In this document: positions 9,221 through 16,232 of the stretch, one piece after another
Layout of the letters: every line of letters starts with the position of its first letter
How positions within the stretch are numbered: the first letter of the stretch is position 1
Origin: Neobacillus sp. OS1-2
Lineage (GTDB): Bacteria; Bacillota; Bacilli; Bacillales; Cytobacillaceae
DNA length: 64,000 nt
Assembly (NCBI RefSeq): GCF_030915505.1
Contig: NZ_CP133265.1
Coordinates: forward strand, 1,550,001 to 1,614,000
Direction of reading: 5' to 3'
Made by a program: the position numbers and the translations under genes
Notes under the pieces: model-generated
What the model was told of the DNA's origin: nothing
Seen by the model: the letters and a program-made list of their open reading frames with translations, nothing else
The model's database searches: none

Positions 9221-9730
9221 ATGAACATTTTTAAACGTTCGGGAAAGGTCACGGATGAACGCATTGAAAATATCCGCAATAAGATTTTTAAGGAAATCTA
9301 TTATCTGATCATGGTCATTTGTTTTATCAGTATCGGGATAAAAATTTTCAAGTATGGCGTGGATACAAAGTTGATAGTCTTGGAATTGGTGATTCTTTTC
9401 TTTGGAGGTGTTTATTACCTCATTCGCTCCATTTTCTTGGGGGTGTATTGGGATGAAGTGGAGATGCACGATCGCACAAGTAAAACGACAATGGGTTCGA
9501 AGACCATTTTTTCCAGCATTGGTTTAGCCATAGTCATGGCCATCATGATCGGCGTGAAGAGTGCTGTTTCATACGCTGACGGCCGTGCGCAGGGTATTTG
9601 GTACTTTGCCATGGTATCATTTGCTTCTATTGTGATCTATGTACCCATTTTCCTTCTTCTTTTTGGCGGTATCCACCTGCTCGCGAAGAAAATTGGTTTG
9701 AAGAAACAAGATGACGATAACGAATTGTAG
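9221..9730 (+). CDS. DUF6773-like four-helix membrane protein
   Basis: The 169-residue product has a charged N-terminus (KRSGKVTDERIENIRNKIFK) and about four membrane segments. The ATG at 9221 follows GGAGGGG by eight bases; the longer frame upstream has no ribosome site. I associate this N-terminal motif with the DUF6773 family, whose members sit next to a small XRE regulator, exactly as here (gene at 9741). The function is unknown. Confidence 0.75.
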   Translation: MNIFKRSGKVTDERIENIRNKIFKEIYYLIMVICFISIGIKIFKYGVDTKLIVLELVILFFGGVYYLIRSIFLGVYWDEVEMHDRTSKTTMGSKTIFSSIGLAIVMAIMIGVKSAVSYADGRAQGIWYFAMVSFASIVIYVPIFLLLFGGIHLLAKKIGLKKQDDDNEL

Positions 9731-9740
9731 GTACTGATCC

Positions 9741-9941
9741 ATGAAAAATATAAAATTAAAACTGGCAAGAGTTGAAAAGGATTTATCCCAAGAAGAACTA
9801 GCCAAAACTGTTGGCGTATCCAGACAAACGATTGGTTTAATTGAATCAGGAAAATACAATCCATCCTTAAGTCTTTGCATTAACATCTGCAAAGCCCTAT
9901 CTCGTACATTAAATGATTTGTTTTGGGATGAGGAAACATAA
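9741..9941 (+). CDS. Small XRE family transcriptional regulator
   Basis: This 66-residue protein is a single helix-turn-helix domain: SQEELAKTVGVSRQTIGLIE forms the HTH (about 17-36) and the end LNDLFWDEE is typical of the compact YozG/YgzD type. It starts 10 bases after the membrane protein gene and probably controls that two-gene operon. Confidence 0.9.
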   Translation: MKNIKLKLARVEKDLSQEELAKTVGVSRQTIGLIESGKYNPSLSLCINICKALSRTLNDLFWDEET

Positions 9942-10110
9942 TAATCCTTATCCCTTTCATTAAAGGATGGTTTTACGCTTAAAGGATAACGTCCCTTTTT
10001 CATAATTAGATGTAATTTTAATATGGAGCTTTTGTGATATAACGCAGCTTCTATGCAGCTAATGGGGTGTATGGGGATCGTCTATGTCTATACTTCCGTA
10101 TGGAAAAATC

Positions 10111-10140
10111 AAAAAAAAATCTTCCAAGCAGGAAGATTTT
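10111..10140 (-). terminator. Terminator of trmL
   Basis: AATCTTCC and GGAAGATT form an eight-pair stem with a short loop directly after the trmL stop. Read on the minus strand it ends in nine Ts. Confidence 0.85.
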
Positions 10141-10611
10141 TTAGTTTAAATGAGGAAATCCTTGCTGGCGCAGGGCCTCATACACCAAGATAGCAGCCGT
10201 GTTCGAAAGGTTGAGTGAACGAATATGCGTATTCATGGGTATTCTCAAGAAATGGTCTTTATTATTTTCCAGTAAATCCTTTGGTAAACCGGTTGTTTCT
10301 TTTCCGAACATAAAATAATGTTCCTTTGCTATATTACTGAAATCAAAGGCGGAATGGGCTTTTTCCCCAAACGTCTCAATATAGTAGAACTCCCCTTGAT
10401 TTTTCGAAAAAAAGTCATCCAATGAATCATAGTACGTTATGTTGACAAACTGCCAGAAATCTAACCCAGCTCGTTTGATCATGGTTTCATCTGTAGAAAA
10501 GCCCAGCGGCCGAATTAAATGCAAGGCTGTGTTGGTGGCTGCACACATACGTGCAATATTTGCCGTATTGACCGGAATTTCTGGTTGATATAGTACAACA
10601 TGGATTGCCAA
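10141..10611 (-). CDS. trmL: tRNA (cytidine(34)-2'-O)-methyltransferase
   Basis: This 156-residue SPOUT-class enzyme 2'-O-methylates the wobble base of leucine tRNAs. The family signature is clear: YQPEIPVNTANIARMCAAT at the N-terminus, the knot motifs FGKETTGLP and the SAM-binding IRSLNLSNTAAILVYEALRQ at the C-terminus. Length and layout are normal for TrmL/CspR. It is a single-gene unit with its own terminator. Confidence 0.95.
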   Translation of the reverse strand: MAIHVVLYQPEIPVNTANIARMCAATNTALHLIRPLGFSTDETMIKRAGLDFWQFVNITYYDSLDDFFSKNQGEFYYIETFGEKAHSAFDFSNIAKEHYFMFGKETTGLPKDLLENNKDHFLRIPMNTHIRSLNLSNTAAILVYEALRQQGFPHLN

Positions 10612-10923
10612 GAATGGTCACCTCTATCTTCATTTTACCATTCAAATTATAACATACCGCTTGGGAGGATATGTACGTACACAACGAGAGGGAACAATAA
10701 AAACACATATAGAAACAGGTTTATACAAAAATATTCGGAATCGTGCAGAGGTAATCTAAGTAGTTACCAAACGTATTCGTCTCATGGTCGTTAAAAAGGC
10801 TAAAAGTGATTGTCACTAAATCATGCCCATATCTGATCTAGACGGGCTCCAATTTCCTCCCCGAGTGTACTATATAGTGTAATGTCATATTAACTGTCCT
10901 ACATTCGAAAGGAAGTGTATTAA
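10612..10923. other. Intergenic region of 312 bp
   Basis: No gene is supported here. It contains a perfect palindrome TGTACGTACA (10672-10681). It must hold the promoters of trmL (leftward) and of the YjcZ-like gene (rightward); a CATATTAAC sequence about 35 bases before that gene weakly resembles a sporulation sigma -10 box, which is not enough to claim one. Confidence 0.4.
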
Positions 10924-11169
10924 ATGCATAATGCCTTACCGAGTTCAAATGCCTTTCCAAATGCGGTGCCAAATGCAGTACCAAACGCCTTGCCCAATGC
11001 AATACCAAATGCCTTACCAATTATGCCCCATATCCAGCCAATGGCTTGCTCCTATGCAACACCTGTTTATGCCGATTGTTTACCTGCCCAAGGGTGCGGT
11101 GACTTTATTCTGATTGTAGTGTTGTTTATTTTATTAATCATTGTTGGTGCTGTTTGTTTCTGTGGTTAA
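10924..11169 (+). CDS. YjcZ-like tiny membrane protein with Asn-Pro-Ala repeat N-terminus
   Basis: The 81-residue product ends in CGDFILIVVLFILLIIVGAV, which matches the short membrane segment of the YjcZ/tiny-TM Bacillus family, usually proteins of 25-50 residues linked to sporulation. Here the segment is preceded by about 30 residues with a roughly four-residue period of Pro-Asn-Ala plus a hydrophobic residue (about 10-32), a feature I do not know in that family. AAAGGAAG precedes the ATG at good distance. Cysteines occur near the membrane segment and at the end. Confidence 0.75.
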   Translation: MHNALPSSNAFPNAVPNAVPNALPNAIPNALPIMPHIQPMACSYATPVYADCLPAQGCGDFILIVVLFILLIIVGAVCFCG

Positions 11170-11220
11170 AAGGTCTATAACCCCTATAAAGATATATTAT
11201 GGATCAAGTGGTGACCTTTT
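11168..11220 (+). terminator. Possible terminator-like inverted repeat
   Basis: AAAAGGTC and GACCTTTT pair perfectly over eight bases but are 37 bases apart, so a functional terminator is uncertain. It separates the YjcZ-like gene from the short frame that follows. Confidence 0.3.
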
Positions 11221-11222
11221 AA

Positions 11223-11408
11223 ATGTATCAGAACTGGGGGCTTCCATTTCCAAGTTTACCGGGACCTGGTAACCTGCTGGTTTACCAGGCCTACCCGGAT
11301 TCTCAATTCCAAAAGCCATTCCCTGTTATGGGCATTTCTTCTAGCTCACCAACCTACGTGTTCAATGAAGCGAGAGAACCGTCCCCTGCTTCACTGCTTT
11401 ACATGTGA
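11223..11408 (+). CDS. Short proline/glycine-rich frame, possibly a truncated coat-type gene
   Basis: The first 42 residues (LPFPSLPGPGN and similar) are Pro/Gly-rich and hydrophilic, as in some spore-surface peptides. The last 18 residues are read from a 37-bp repeat also found at 12749-12785, so the original 3' end appears replaced. No clear ribosome site other than GGTGACC is seen. It may be a decayed gene. Confidence 0.3.
   Translation: MYQNWGLPFPSLPGPGNLLVYQAYPDSQFQKPFPVMGISSSSPTYVFNEAREPSPASLLYM
11357..11393. repeat. 37-bp repeat containing GAACCGTCCCC, copy 1
   Basis: The segment from CGTGTTCAATGAAG to CTGCTTCA is identical to 12749-12785. It lies at the 3' end of the frame before it. 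Confidence 0.8.
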
Positions 11409-11612
11409 GATGGAAGGAATAAAACAATTTGTGGGAAGAGGATGATTAATAAAACAGTAAGTAATAGAACCCCGATAAAGGGAATGGATCCTTTTAAGAC
11501 TTTGTTTACACTTACACCTGACTGCTGGCTCGTAATATAAAGGTTAATTCCTACTGGAGGGGTAACTAACCCGATTTCTAATACTAGTACTACCATAATT
11601 TTTATCCAATAA
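11399..11612 (-). pseudogene. C-terminal remnant of a TRAP transporter large permease (DctM type)
   Basis: The frame reads DYWIKI, then EIGLVTPPVGINLYITS and a last hydrophobic segment ending LFPQIVLFLP. This is the C-terminus of the roughly 430-residue DctM permease of sialic acid/dicarboxylate-type TRAP transporters. Only about 70 residues remain, and upstream sequence switches directly into the end of the acetyltransferase gene. No small permease or binding protein is present, so the system is a relic. Confidence 0.75.
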
Positions 11613-12206
11613 TCAGTAACCTTTTTCTAATAAATAAACCAAATTTTTTTTTACTGACTCCCATTCACTATCAATAATACTGTAAAATATATTGTCATGA
11701 ATAGTACCATCTGACTTTATTCTATGTTTACGAAATGTTCCTTCTTTGGTTGCCCCTATTCGTTCAACTGCTTTTTGAGAACGCAAATTTTGTCCACTAA
11801 TTGAAAATTGGACTCGAATGACGTTTAATTCTTCAAAACAATACTTAAGTAATAAAAATTTACATTCTGTGTTTACCTTTGTTTTCCATACTGTTGGTGA
11901 AAGCCACGTCCATCCTATTTCCATGTTACGATTATCTATATCAATCTCGCCAATTCGAGTAGTCCCTATTATTTCACCTGTCAATTTATTCTTAATAACA
12001 AAAGGGATCTGTTTACCGTCCTTTTTATTGGTAACAGCTGTCATTAAAATACGTTCTAAATCATCCATTGATTTAACTTCTCGCCAGGTATATTTCCATA
12101 CTTCTGGACTTTTTAATGCTTCAAATAATAGTTCCGTATGCTTCAGCTCGAGAGGAATAAGTGAAATGGAATCCCCTTCTAGAGATATGCCTGTATCAAT
12201 TATCAT
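11613..12206 (-). CDS. GNAT family N-acetyltransferase (RimJ/RimL-like)
   Basis: This 197-residue protein has the RimJ/L layout: an N-terminal LIPLELKHTELLFEAL segment, the central beta strand EIIGTTRIGEIDIDNRNMEI, the acetyl-CoA region around NTECKFLLLKYCFEELN and the ending GATKEGTFRKH with the QNLRSQKAVERIGA motif. It should acetylate a small molecule or a protein N-terminus. Its stop codon abuts the TRAP remnant. Confidence 0.85.
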   Translation of the reverse strand: MIIDTGISLEGDSISLIPLELKHTELLFEALKSPEVWKYTWREVKSMDDLERILMTAVTNKKDGKQIPFVIKNKLTGEIIGTTRIGEIDIDNRNMEIGWTWLSPTVWKTKVNTECKFLLLKYCFEELNVIRVQFSISGQNLRSQKAVERIGATKEGTFRKHRIKSDGTIHDNIFYSIIDSEWESVKKNLVYLLEKGY

Positions 12207-12753
12207 AGAATATTGTCTCCTTTTTAAGTAAATAGCCTACCCGTCCTAATCCTATTAATTCCATACGACAAAGAATTACTCCTTCTTGGAAAAACTAATT
12301 CTACTTAAACTAAACAATAGGAATTTAGGTAAGTAGGTATCTGACCAAACTAGTTCAGTTATGACCAAACCGCCTCTCGACAAACTTCATCCCTCAAAAA
12401 TTTCTTAACCCCCTCTATAACAACAACAACAGCAGCAAATCCAATCAAACATTTGATTAACAAGAAATTTACCCATCAATCGTTTGATTAAATGTGGCCA
12501 AAATCCTTATGTTAAAATACCTTAGGCTAGTGGGTCGGTAAAATTTCTGTCGAAGATCAGTCTTAATCTTCGACAACTATCTTCACTAGTAACGTATAAA
12601 AACTAGTAACCTACAATAATTGGCACGTTTTGATACTAATCAAACGATTAGTTAAACTCCCCTTAACACTGATAAATAGGGAGTTTCTATAATAATATGT
12701 GTCGAAATAAATCACCCGTGAAACACGATGACCTTTCTTCTAACTCCCCGTGT
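12207..12753. other. Intergenic region of 547 bp
   Basis: No gene is supported. It holds repeat copy 2 and the left end of the 37-bp repeat. The promoter of the acetyltransferase must be in the left part, near 12220-12360, but I see no convincing -35/-10 pair. Confidence 0.5.
12370..12732. repeat. Dispersed non-coding repeat, copy 2
   Basis: Aligned with 7840-8200. Palindromes occur near 12443-12458, 12477-12490 and 12637-12653. The internal stem is perfect here: TGTCGAAGAT (12548-12557) with ATCTTCGACA (12566-12575). Differences from copy 1 fall mostly outside the palindromes. Confidence 0.75.
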
Positions 12754-12785
12754 TCAATGAAGCGAGAGAACCGTCCCCTGCTTCA
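12749..12785. repeat. 37-bp repeat containing GAACCGTCCCC, copy 2
   Basis: Identical to 11357-11393. It overlaps the 3' end of the HTH gene and supplies its last ten codons and stop. Confidence 0.8.
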
Positions 12786-13650
12786 TCCTCACACTTCCCC
12801 CATGCAGCCAATCCCACTCAAAGGTTTCACCATCAATATGATATAGAATCGGTTCTTCTTCAATGATTCCTTCTTCACGCTTTTCCTCTAACCATTCGTC
12901 GTAATACCGACAAAACTTCTGTCTTAGAATCCCAAAAAAATAGGCAATCGGCTTCCGGACGACTTTTGTAAATTTTAGTTTTCTGATTAATTGCCTAAAG
13001 GAATCGATAGCGATCCCCACTATGACATCCGTTTCATTGTGTAGTTTATAGTCAAAAGCTAGGATATGTACCATATGCCAATAGTCTTCGATTAACTTGG
13101 CATCATCGAAGAAACAGGTAACAAGTTGGGTGAATTCCTGTGGAACACGGTTGCTCACAAAGGTGGAATGTAATTCAGAAGGTTCTTCTTTACGTTTTTT
13201 TATCTTTTGATCTTTTTCCGTTTTGAAAAGATTACTAGTTTCTATTGGGTGGTTCATGGTTTCCTGTTTGGGTGGTTCACTTACGGAAAAACGATGAAAG
13301 ACATAGAGATTACTGGACTGCGAGCCATTCTTTCGTTCTGTTTCATAAACAGTGAAAATACCTATCTTCTTCGCTTTCCCAATCATCCGTTTAAACGTGG
13401 AACGGGAAATACCGTTATCATGGTATTCCTGATGAATCGCTTTTAACACCGTGCCGATTTTAGCATTGCAAACACCAGGAATTTTCGCAGCAAAACGAAC
13501 CAGCCGCTTTAATCCGACCAGCTCCCCTTTTGAAAAATTAGTCTTGTGCTCTAGTAACCACATTTCGATATGATGATTAAACTCCCTCAAATTTTCAAAC
13601 TGCGAAAACTGTTCAAATCCCTCAATCCTGCCTGATTTTACATGCATCAT
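12754..13650 (-). CDS. Helix-turn-helix protein resembling replication-initiation proteins
   Basis: The start at 13650 follows AAAGGGTGG by about six bases; a TTG 45 bases upstream lacks such a site. The 298-residue product has a winged-helix-like region (about 50-115, with NGISRSTFKRMIGKAKKIG) followed by a charged linker and a C-terminal helical domain (about 175-275). The HTH resembles that of plasmid-type replication or DnaD-like proteins, but I cannot name the family. The last residues (KQGTVLSLH) come from the 37-bp repeat, so the natural C-terminus may have been replaced. It may be a plasmid-derived relic. Confidence 0.6.
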   Translation of the reverse strand: MMHVKSGRIEGFEQFSQFENLREFNHHIEMWLLEHKTNFSKGELVGLKRLVRFAAKIPGVCNAKIGTVLKAIHQEYHDNGISRSTFKRMIGKAKKIGIFTVYETERKNGSQSSNLYVFHRFSVSEPPKQETMNHPIETSNLFKTEKDQKIKKRKEEPSELHSTFVSNRVPQEFTQLVTCFFDDAKLIEDYWHMVHILAFDYKLHNETDVIVGIAIDSFRQLIRKLKFTKVVRKPIAYFFGILRQKFCRYYDEWLEEKREEGIIEEEPILYHIDGETFEWDWLHGGSVRMKQGTVLSLH

Positions 13651-14054
13651 TTTGCGCCACCCTTTCACCGCTGGTTTCCGTTTCCGGCACCTCAACGATA
13701 TCGGGTTTTGCTGAAAGAATCGAATGGCTAAAAATCTAATTTGGTGTGCATTTTTAATCGAAAACCCTCATTTTTGCGTTCAAATGTGGAATTTGGAGCT
13801 GATTTTTGCATTTTTGGACGGATATAGTATTAATTTTGTTATTAATATGGCTTGGTGATGACAGTTCCTTCGAAGCTTTATACTTTTAACCTTAAACTGC
13901 AAACAGCAGAGCAATTCAAGAGAATGATATGTGGAAATGATATTGATCTTTTTTCCTCTAAGAAAGATCCAAGAAAAGGCGAATAAGGGAAACTTAAATT
14001 AGTGAGGGTTTTTGATGAATGTCTGACCCCATGTCAATTTCAGGGAAGGGATAT
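13651..14054. other. Region of 404 bp with a 41-bp direct repeat and an unsupported short frame
   Basis: Holds the left direct repeat (13793-13833). A 42-codon frame at 13858-13986 (plus) has no ribosome site and no resemblance that I recognise. Nothing else is visible. Confidence 0.4.
13793..13833. repeat. 41-bp direct repeat, left copy
   Basis: The sequence from TTGGAGCTGATTTTTG to GTATTAA recurs at 14588-14628 with two mismatches. The two copies flank the toxin-antitoxin remnant. Confidence 0.8.
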
Positions 14055-14233
14055 TTATCCTAAAGGTTTTTGATGAGGGTGTCTTACTAAAAATATCTCA
14101 GTATTTCTAGAGGTGAGGCGAAAAAACACTTTGTAGGGATCAGATTTTCCAACTGAAATGAGTACCATACGTAAATCAACTGGGTAATTTCCAGTAATGA
14201 TTGAATGGCTGATTTTCTCCATAACACTTTCAT
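14055..14233 (-). pseudogene. Decayed RelE/ParE-type toxin gene
   Basis: An ATG at 14233 overlaps the antitoxin stop as ATGA and reads MKVLWRKSAIQSLLE, a typical RelE/ParE N-terminus, before losing similarity. In the next frame the same DNA reads SDPYKVFFRLTSRNTEIFLV followed by RHPHQKPLG, a typical RelE/ParE C-terminus. The combined product would be about 62 residues, against about 90-100 in the family. So a frame change plus a loss of roughly 30 codons has destroyed the toxin. I am fairly confident of the family from the order of motifs and the overlap with the antitoxin. Confidence 0.6.
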
Positions 14234-14466
14234 TTTTGATTACCCAACATTCTAGTGATTTCCTCTTCAGATAATACTGGATTTTCAAGTTCTAATGCTC
14301 TCAATAGTTGCTTTTCTTCATCTGAATCCGTAACTTCATACATATTGGGCTCTTTTATTTGGTCAACTTCAAATAAAAGGAATTTTCGATTCCCAATTTG
14401 AATGTAGGCCTGACCAGAACCAATCACTTTTTTGATCTCCTCATTTTCTATTTTTATTGGCTTCAT
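14230..14466 (-). CDS. Putative antitoxin of a RelE-type toxin-antitoxin pair
   Basis: A 78-residue acidic protein with an N-terminal beta-type segment (KKVIGSGQAYIQIGNRKFLL) and a C-terminal helical tail (SEEEITRMLGNQK). AAGGAGGG stands eight bases before the ATG, and TATAAT lies upstream within a partly palindromic AT-rich stretch that may be an autoregulatory operator. The overlap with the toxin remnant supports the role. The gene is intact although the toxin is not. Confidence 0.6.
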   Translation of the reverse strand: MKPIKIENEEIKKVIGSGQAYIQIGNRKFLLFEVDQIKEPNMYEVTDSDEEKQLLRALELENPVLSEEEITRMLGNQK

Positions 14467-14941
14467 TGTAACAACCCTCCTTACTGTATATTTCCATTAT
14501 TATACCATTATTACGCCTATTTTCCCAACTCCATTTTATTAAAGGTTTCCCTCGTCAAATACCTAAATGGTGCCTGCACCCACTTTATTGGAGCTGATTT
14601 TTGCATTTTTGGACGGATATGGTATCAATGTTGAATGGAGGATCTTTCTAGTAAATCAACGGGATAATTTCTGCCTCTTTGTTAACAAAACTGTCAAATA
14701 TTTACGGATTATGTATACTACAGTTTATAGTAAAAAGGAACTATTTGTAATTAAATAGTAGTAGAGATAGGCGCTTCCATGTTTTTCACTCCACTAACTG
14801 AATTCGTTAAAACTCTGGACGGAAAATGTAGCAAAGAGGTGATGATCATGTAAAGGTATAGCGGCCCCGTTCCAGTCTTGCACAATGAAAAAGAAGCGGT
14901 TCAAGTACGTAATTCGATGAAAGACTTTAGGAGATGGATGG
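14467..14941. other. Intergenic region of 475 bp
   Basis: Contains the antitoxin promoter area (14490-14520), the right direct repeat and the upstream region of the ComK-like gene. A frame at 14567-14758 shares its start with the repeat and has no ribosome site, so I do not call it. No clear paired ComK boxes (AAAA-N5-TTTT) were seen. Confidence 0.4.
14588..14628. repeat. 41-bp direct repeat, right copy
   Basis: Second copy of 13793-13833, two mismatches (gatatGgtatCaa). Confidence 0.8.
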
Positions 14942-15487
14942 ATGACTACGAACCAATTTTATTTAGTCGATGATAACGTGATATTAATGACAGGTGAATA
15001 CGACAACAATGGAAAGCTTTGCGCACGGGTGATGATCGGAAGGGAAACTCTTTTGGTAGACCAGTCACCGGTCAAACTATTGGATGAAACGTTAAAATAC
15101 ATAGGATTTAATTTAAAAGGTGCTCTTGAAGGTGCCAAAGGGATTATTGGTGAAAAATATATGCGCCCCGTTATGGTTAATCCTTACAAGGGGATTTGCT
15201 TATTCCCGAATAAGTCACCAAAAAAGGATGACTGTCTCTGGTTTAACCCCGACCATATTGTAAAAACCAATAGCAGAGGGTATAAAACAGAAGTTGTGCT
15301 TAGCAACGGCGTTTCCATTCTCGTCGATTTAAAACTATGCTTTTTTAACTCAAAGCTGCATATTGCATCTGAATTGAAGCGGACGTCAATCGAAAGAGGG
15401 AACCATTCAAATCCAATAGTTCCCGAAAGAAGAAAGCCGCTCTCCAGGTCGAAAAATGGCAAATACAACTTTGGTTCCATAGCATAG
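14942..15487 (+). CDS. ComK-family competence transcription factor
   Basis: The 181-residue product matches ComK over its length: KYIGFNLKGALEGAKGIIG corresponds to the ComK FGSSLKGRKEGT region, followed by NPYKGICLFPNKSPKKDDCLW with the FP-TSP-CxW pattern and the later HI..N/ELKRTS region. ComK binds pairs of AT-rich boxes and switches on DNA-uptake genes; some Bacillaceae carry two ComK paralogues, and I cannot say which this is. AGGAG lies eight bases before the ATG. It is followed in the same direction by two XRE genes. Confidence 0.8.
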   Translation: MTTNQFYLVDDNVILMTGEYDNNGKLCARVMIGRETLLVDQSPVKLLDETLKYIGFNLKGALEGAKGIIGEKYMRPVMVNPYKGICLFPNKSPKKDDCLWFNPDHIVKTNSRGYKTEVVLSNGVSILVDLKLCFFNSKLHIASELKRTSIERGNHSNPIVPERRKPLSRSKNGKYNFGSIA

Positions 15488-15560
15488 AATCACGAATACA
15501 TAGGTCCATTCATGAGTGGTCCAATACCCCACCAAAAACGTTTCAAAAAGGAGATTGACT

Positions 15561-15788
15561 TTGGAAAATCTACAAATGTCCTATATCGGAAAAGAATTAA
15601 CAAGGCTGCGAAAGAATAAGAACTTAACACAGCTACAATTATCCCGTCTGTGCAATATTAATCGCACTTATATCAGTATGCTTGAATGCAATAGTAAACG
15701 GCCCATGCTCGGAACCATCTTCTTACTTGCTGCCGGCCTTGGGATGACGGCCTGTGAATTGGTGCAGGAAATAGAAAAGGTTATGTAA
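15561..15788 (+). CDS. XRE family regulator (SinR-like HTH)
   Basis: A TTG at 15561 follows AAGGAGA by seven bases and gives a 75-residue protein: IGKELTRLRKNKNLTQLQLS and CNINRTYISMLE form the HTH. The short C-terminal helix ends in an acidic stretch. It is 73 bases after the ComK-like gene and may be cotranscribed. Confidence 0.85.
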   Translation: MENLQMSYIGKELTRLRKNKNLTQLQLSRLCNINRTYISMLECNSKRPMLGTIFLLAAGLGMTACELVQEIEKVM

Positions 15789-15819
15789 AGATTTTGCAAT
15801 AAAAAGGGAGATTTCTCTG

Positions 15820-16059
15820 ATGCATCATAAGATTCTGGTAGGGAAGGTTATAAGAAAAAAGAGAGTAAGCCTTAAGATTTCACAGTTGGTGTTGGCTGAA
15901 CGGAGCTCATTAAGTCCCATAATGATAAGTAAATTCGAAAGGAATCTCAGTGAACCCAGTTTCGAAACTACGATTAAATTAGCCGCAGCATTTGGTATGA
16001 AAGCTTCTGAGTTCATCAAGGAAATTGAAGATACTATAGATAGGGATCAACATCTGTAA
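15820..16059 (+). CDS. XRE family regulator
   Basis: This 79-residue protein repeats the layout of its upstream neighbour: IRKKRVSLKISQLVLAERSS with LSPIMISKFERN as HTH, then GMKASEFIKEIEDT, which parallels GMTACELVQEIEKV of the previous gene. The pair looks like an old tandem duplication. AAGGGAG precedes the ATG. Confidence 0.82.
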   Translation: MHHKILVGKVIRKKRVSLKISQLVLAERSSLSPIMISKFERNLSEPSFETTIKLAAAFGMKASEFIKEIEDTIDRDQHL

Positions 16060-16080
16060 GTGTGGAACCCTCTGGTCCAT

Positions 16081-16232
16081 AAAAAAGGGAAGTGCTGTGA
16101 ACACTTCCCCCACAACCTCTACCCTCAGGGTGATGGTTGTGACTATTTGTTTATGAGTGTACCACCCTTTGTTACCTACGGCGTGGGGTGGTTCATTTGT
16201 TTCTAGATCGGTTTTCCGAAAGAAATAGGCGC
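16081..16232 (-). repeat. Small-peptide element, copy A (truncated, at the 3' end of rbsK)
   Basis: Only the 3' half remains. The peptide frame starts inside the rbsK stop region (AYFFRKTDLETNE corresponds to AYFIRKAVLENKK of full copies). The terminator stem differs from other copies but still pairs: GGGAAGTG (16087-16094) with CACTTCCC (from 16102). The CAACC/GGTTG hairpin is also kept. It probably now acts as the rbsK operon terminator. Confidence 0.75.

Noticed and set aside
13858..13986. 42-codon frame between the HTH gene and the toxin remnant
   Set aside because: No ribosome binding site and no recognisable motif.
14567..14758. 63-codon plus-strand frame with a hydrophobic start
   Set aside because: No ribosome site, and its first third is the 41-bp direct repeat, so it is not supported as a gene.
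16081..16140. Riboswitch or T-box leader next to rbsK
   Set aside because: The hairpins are those of the small-peptide element and lie downstream, not upstream, of the gene.
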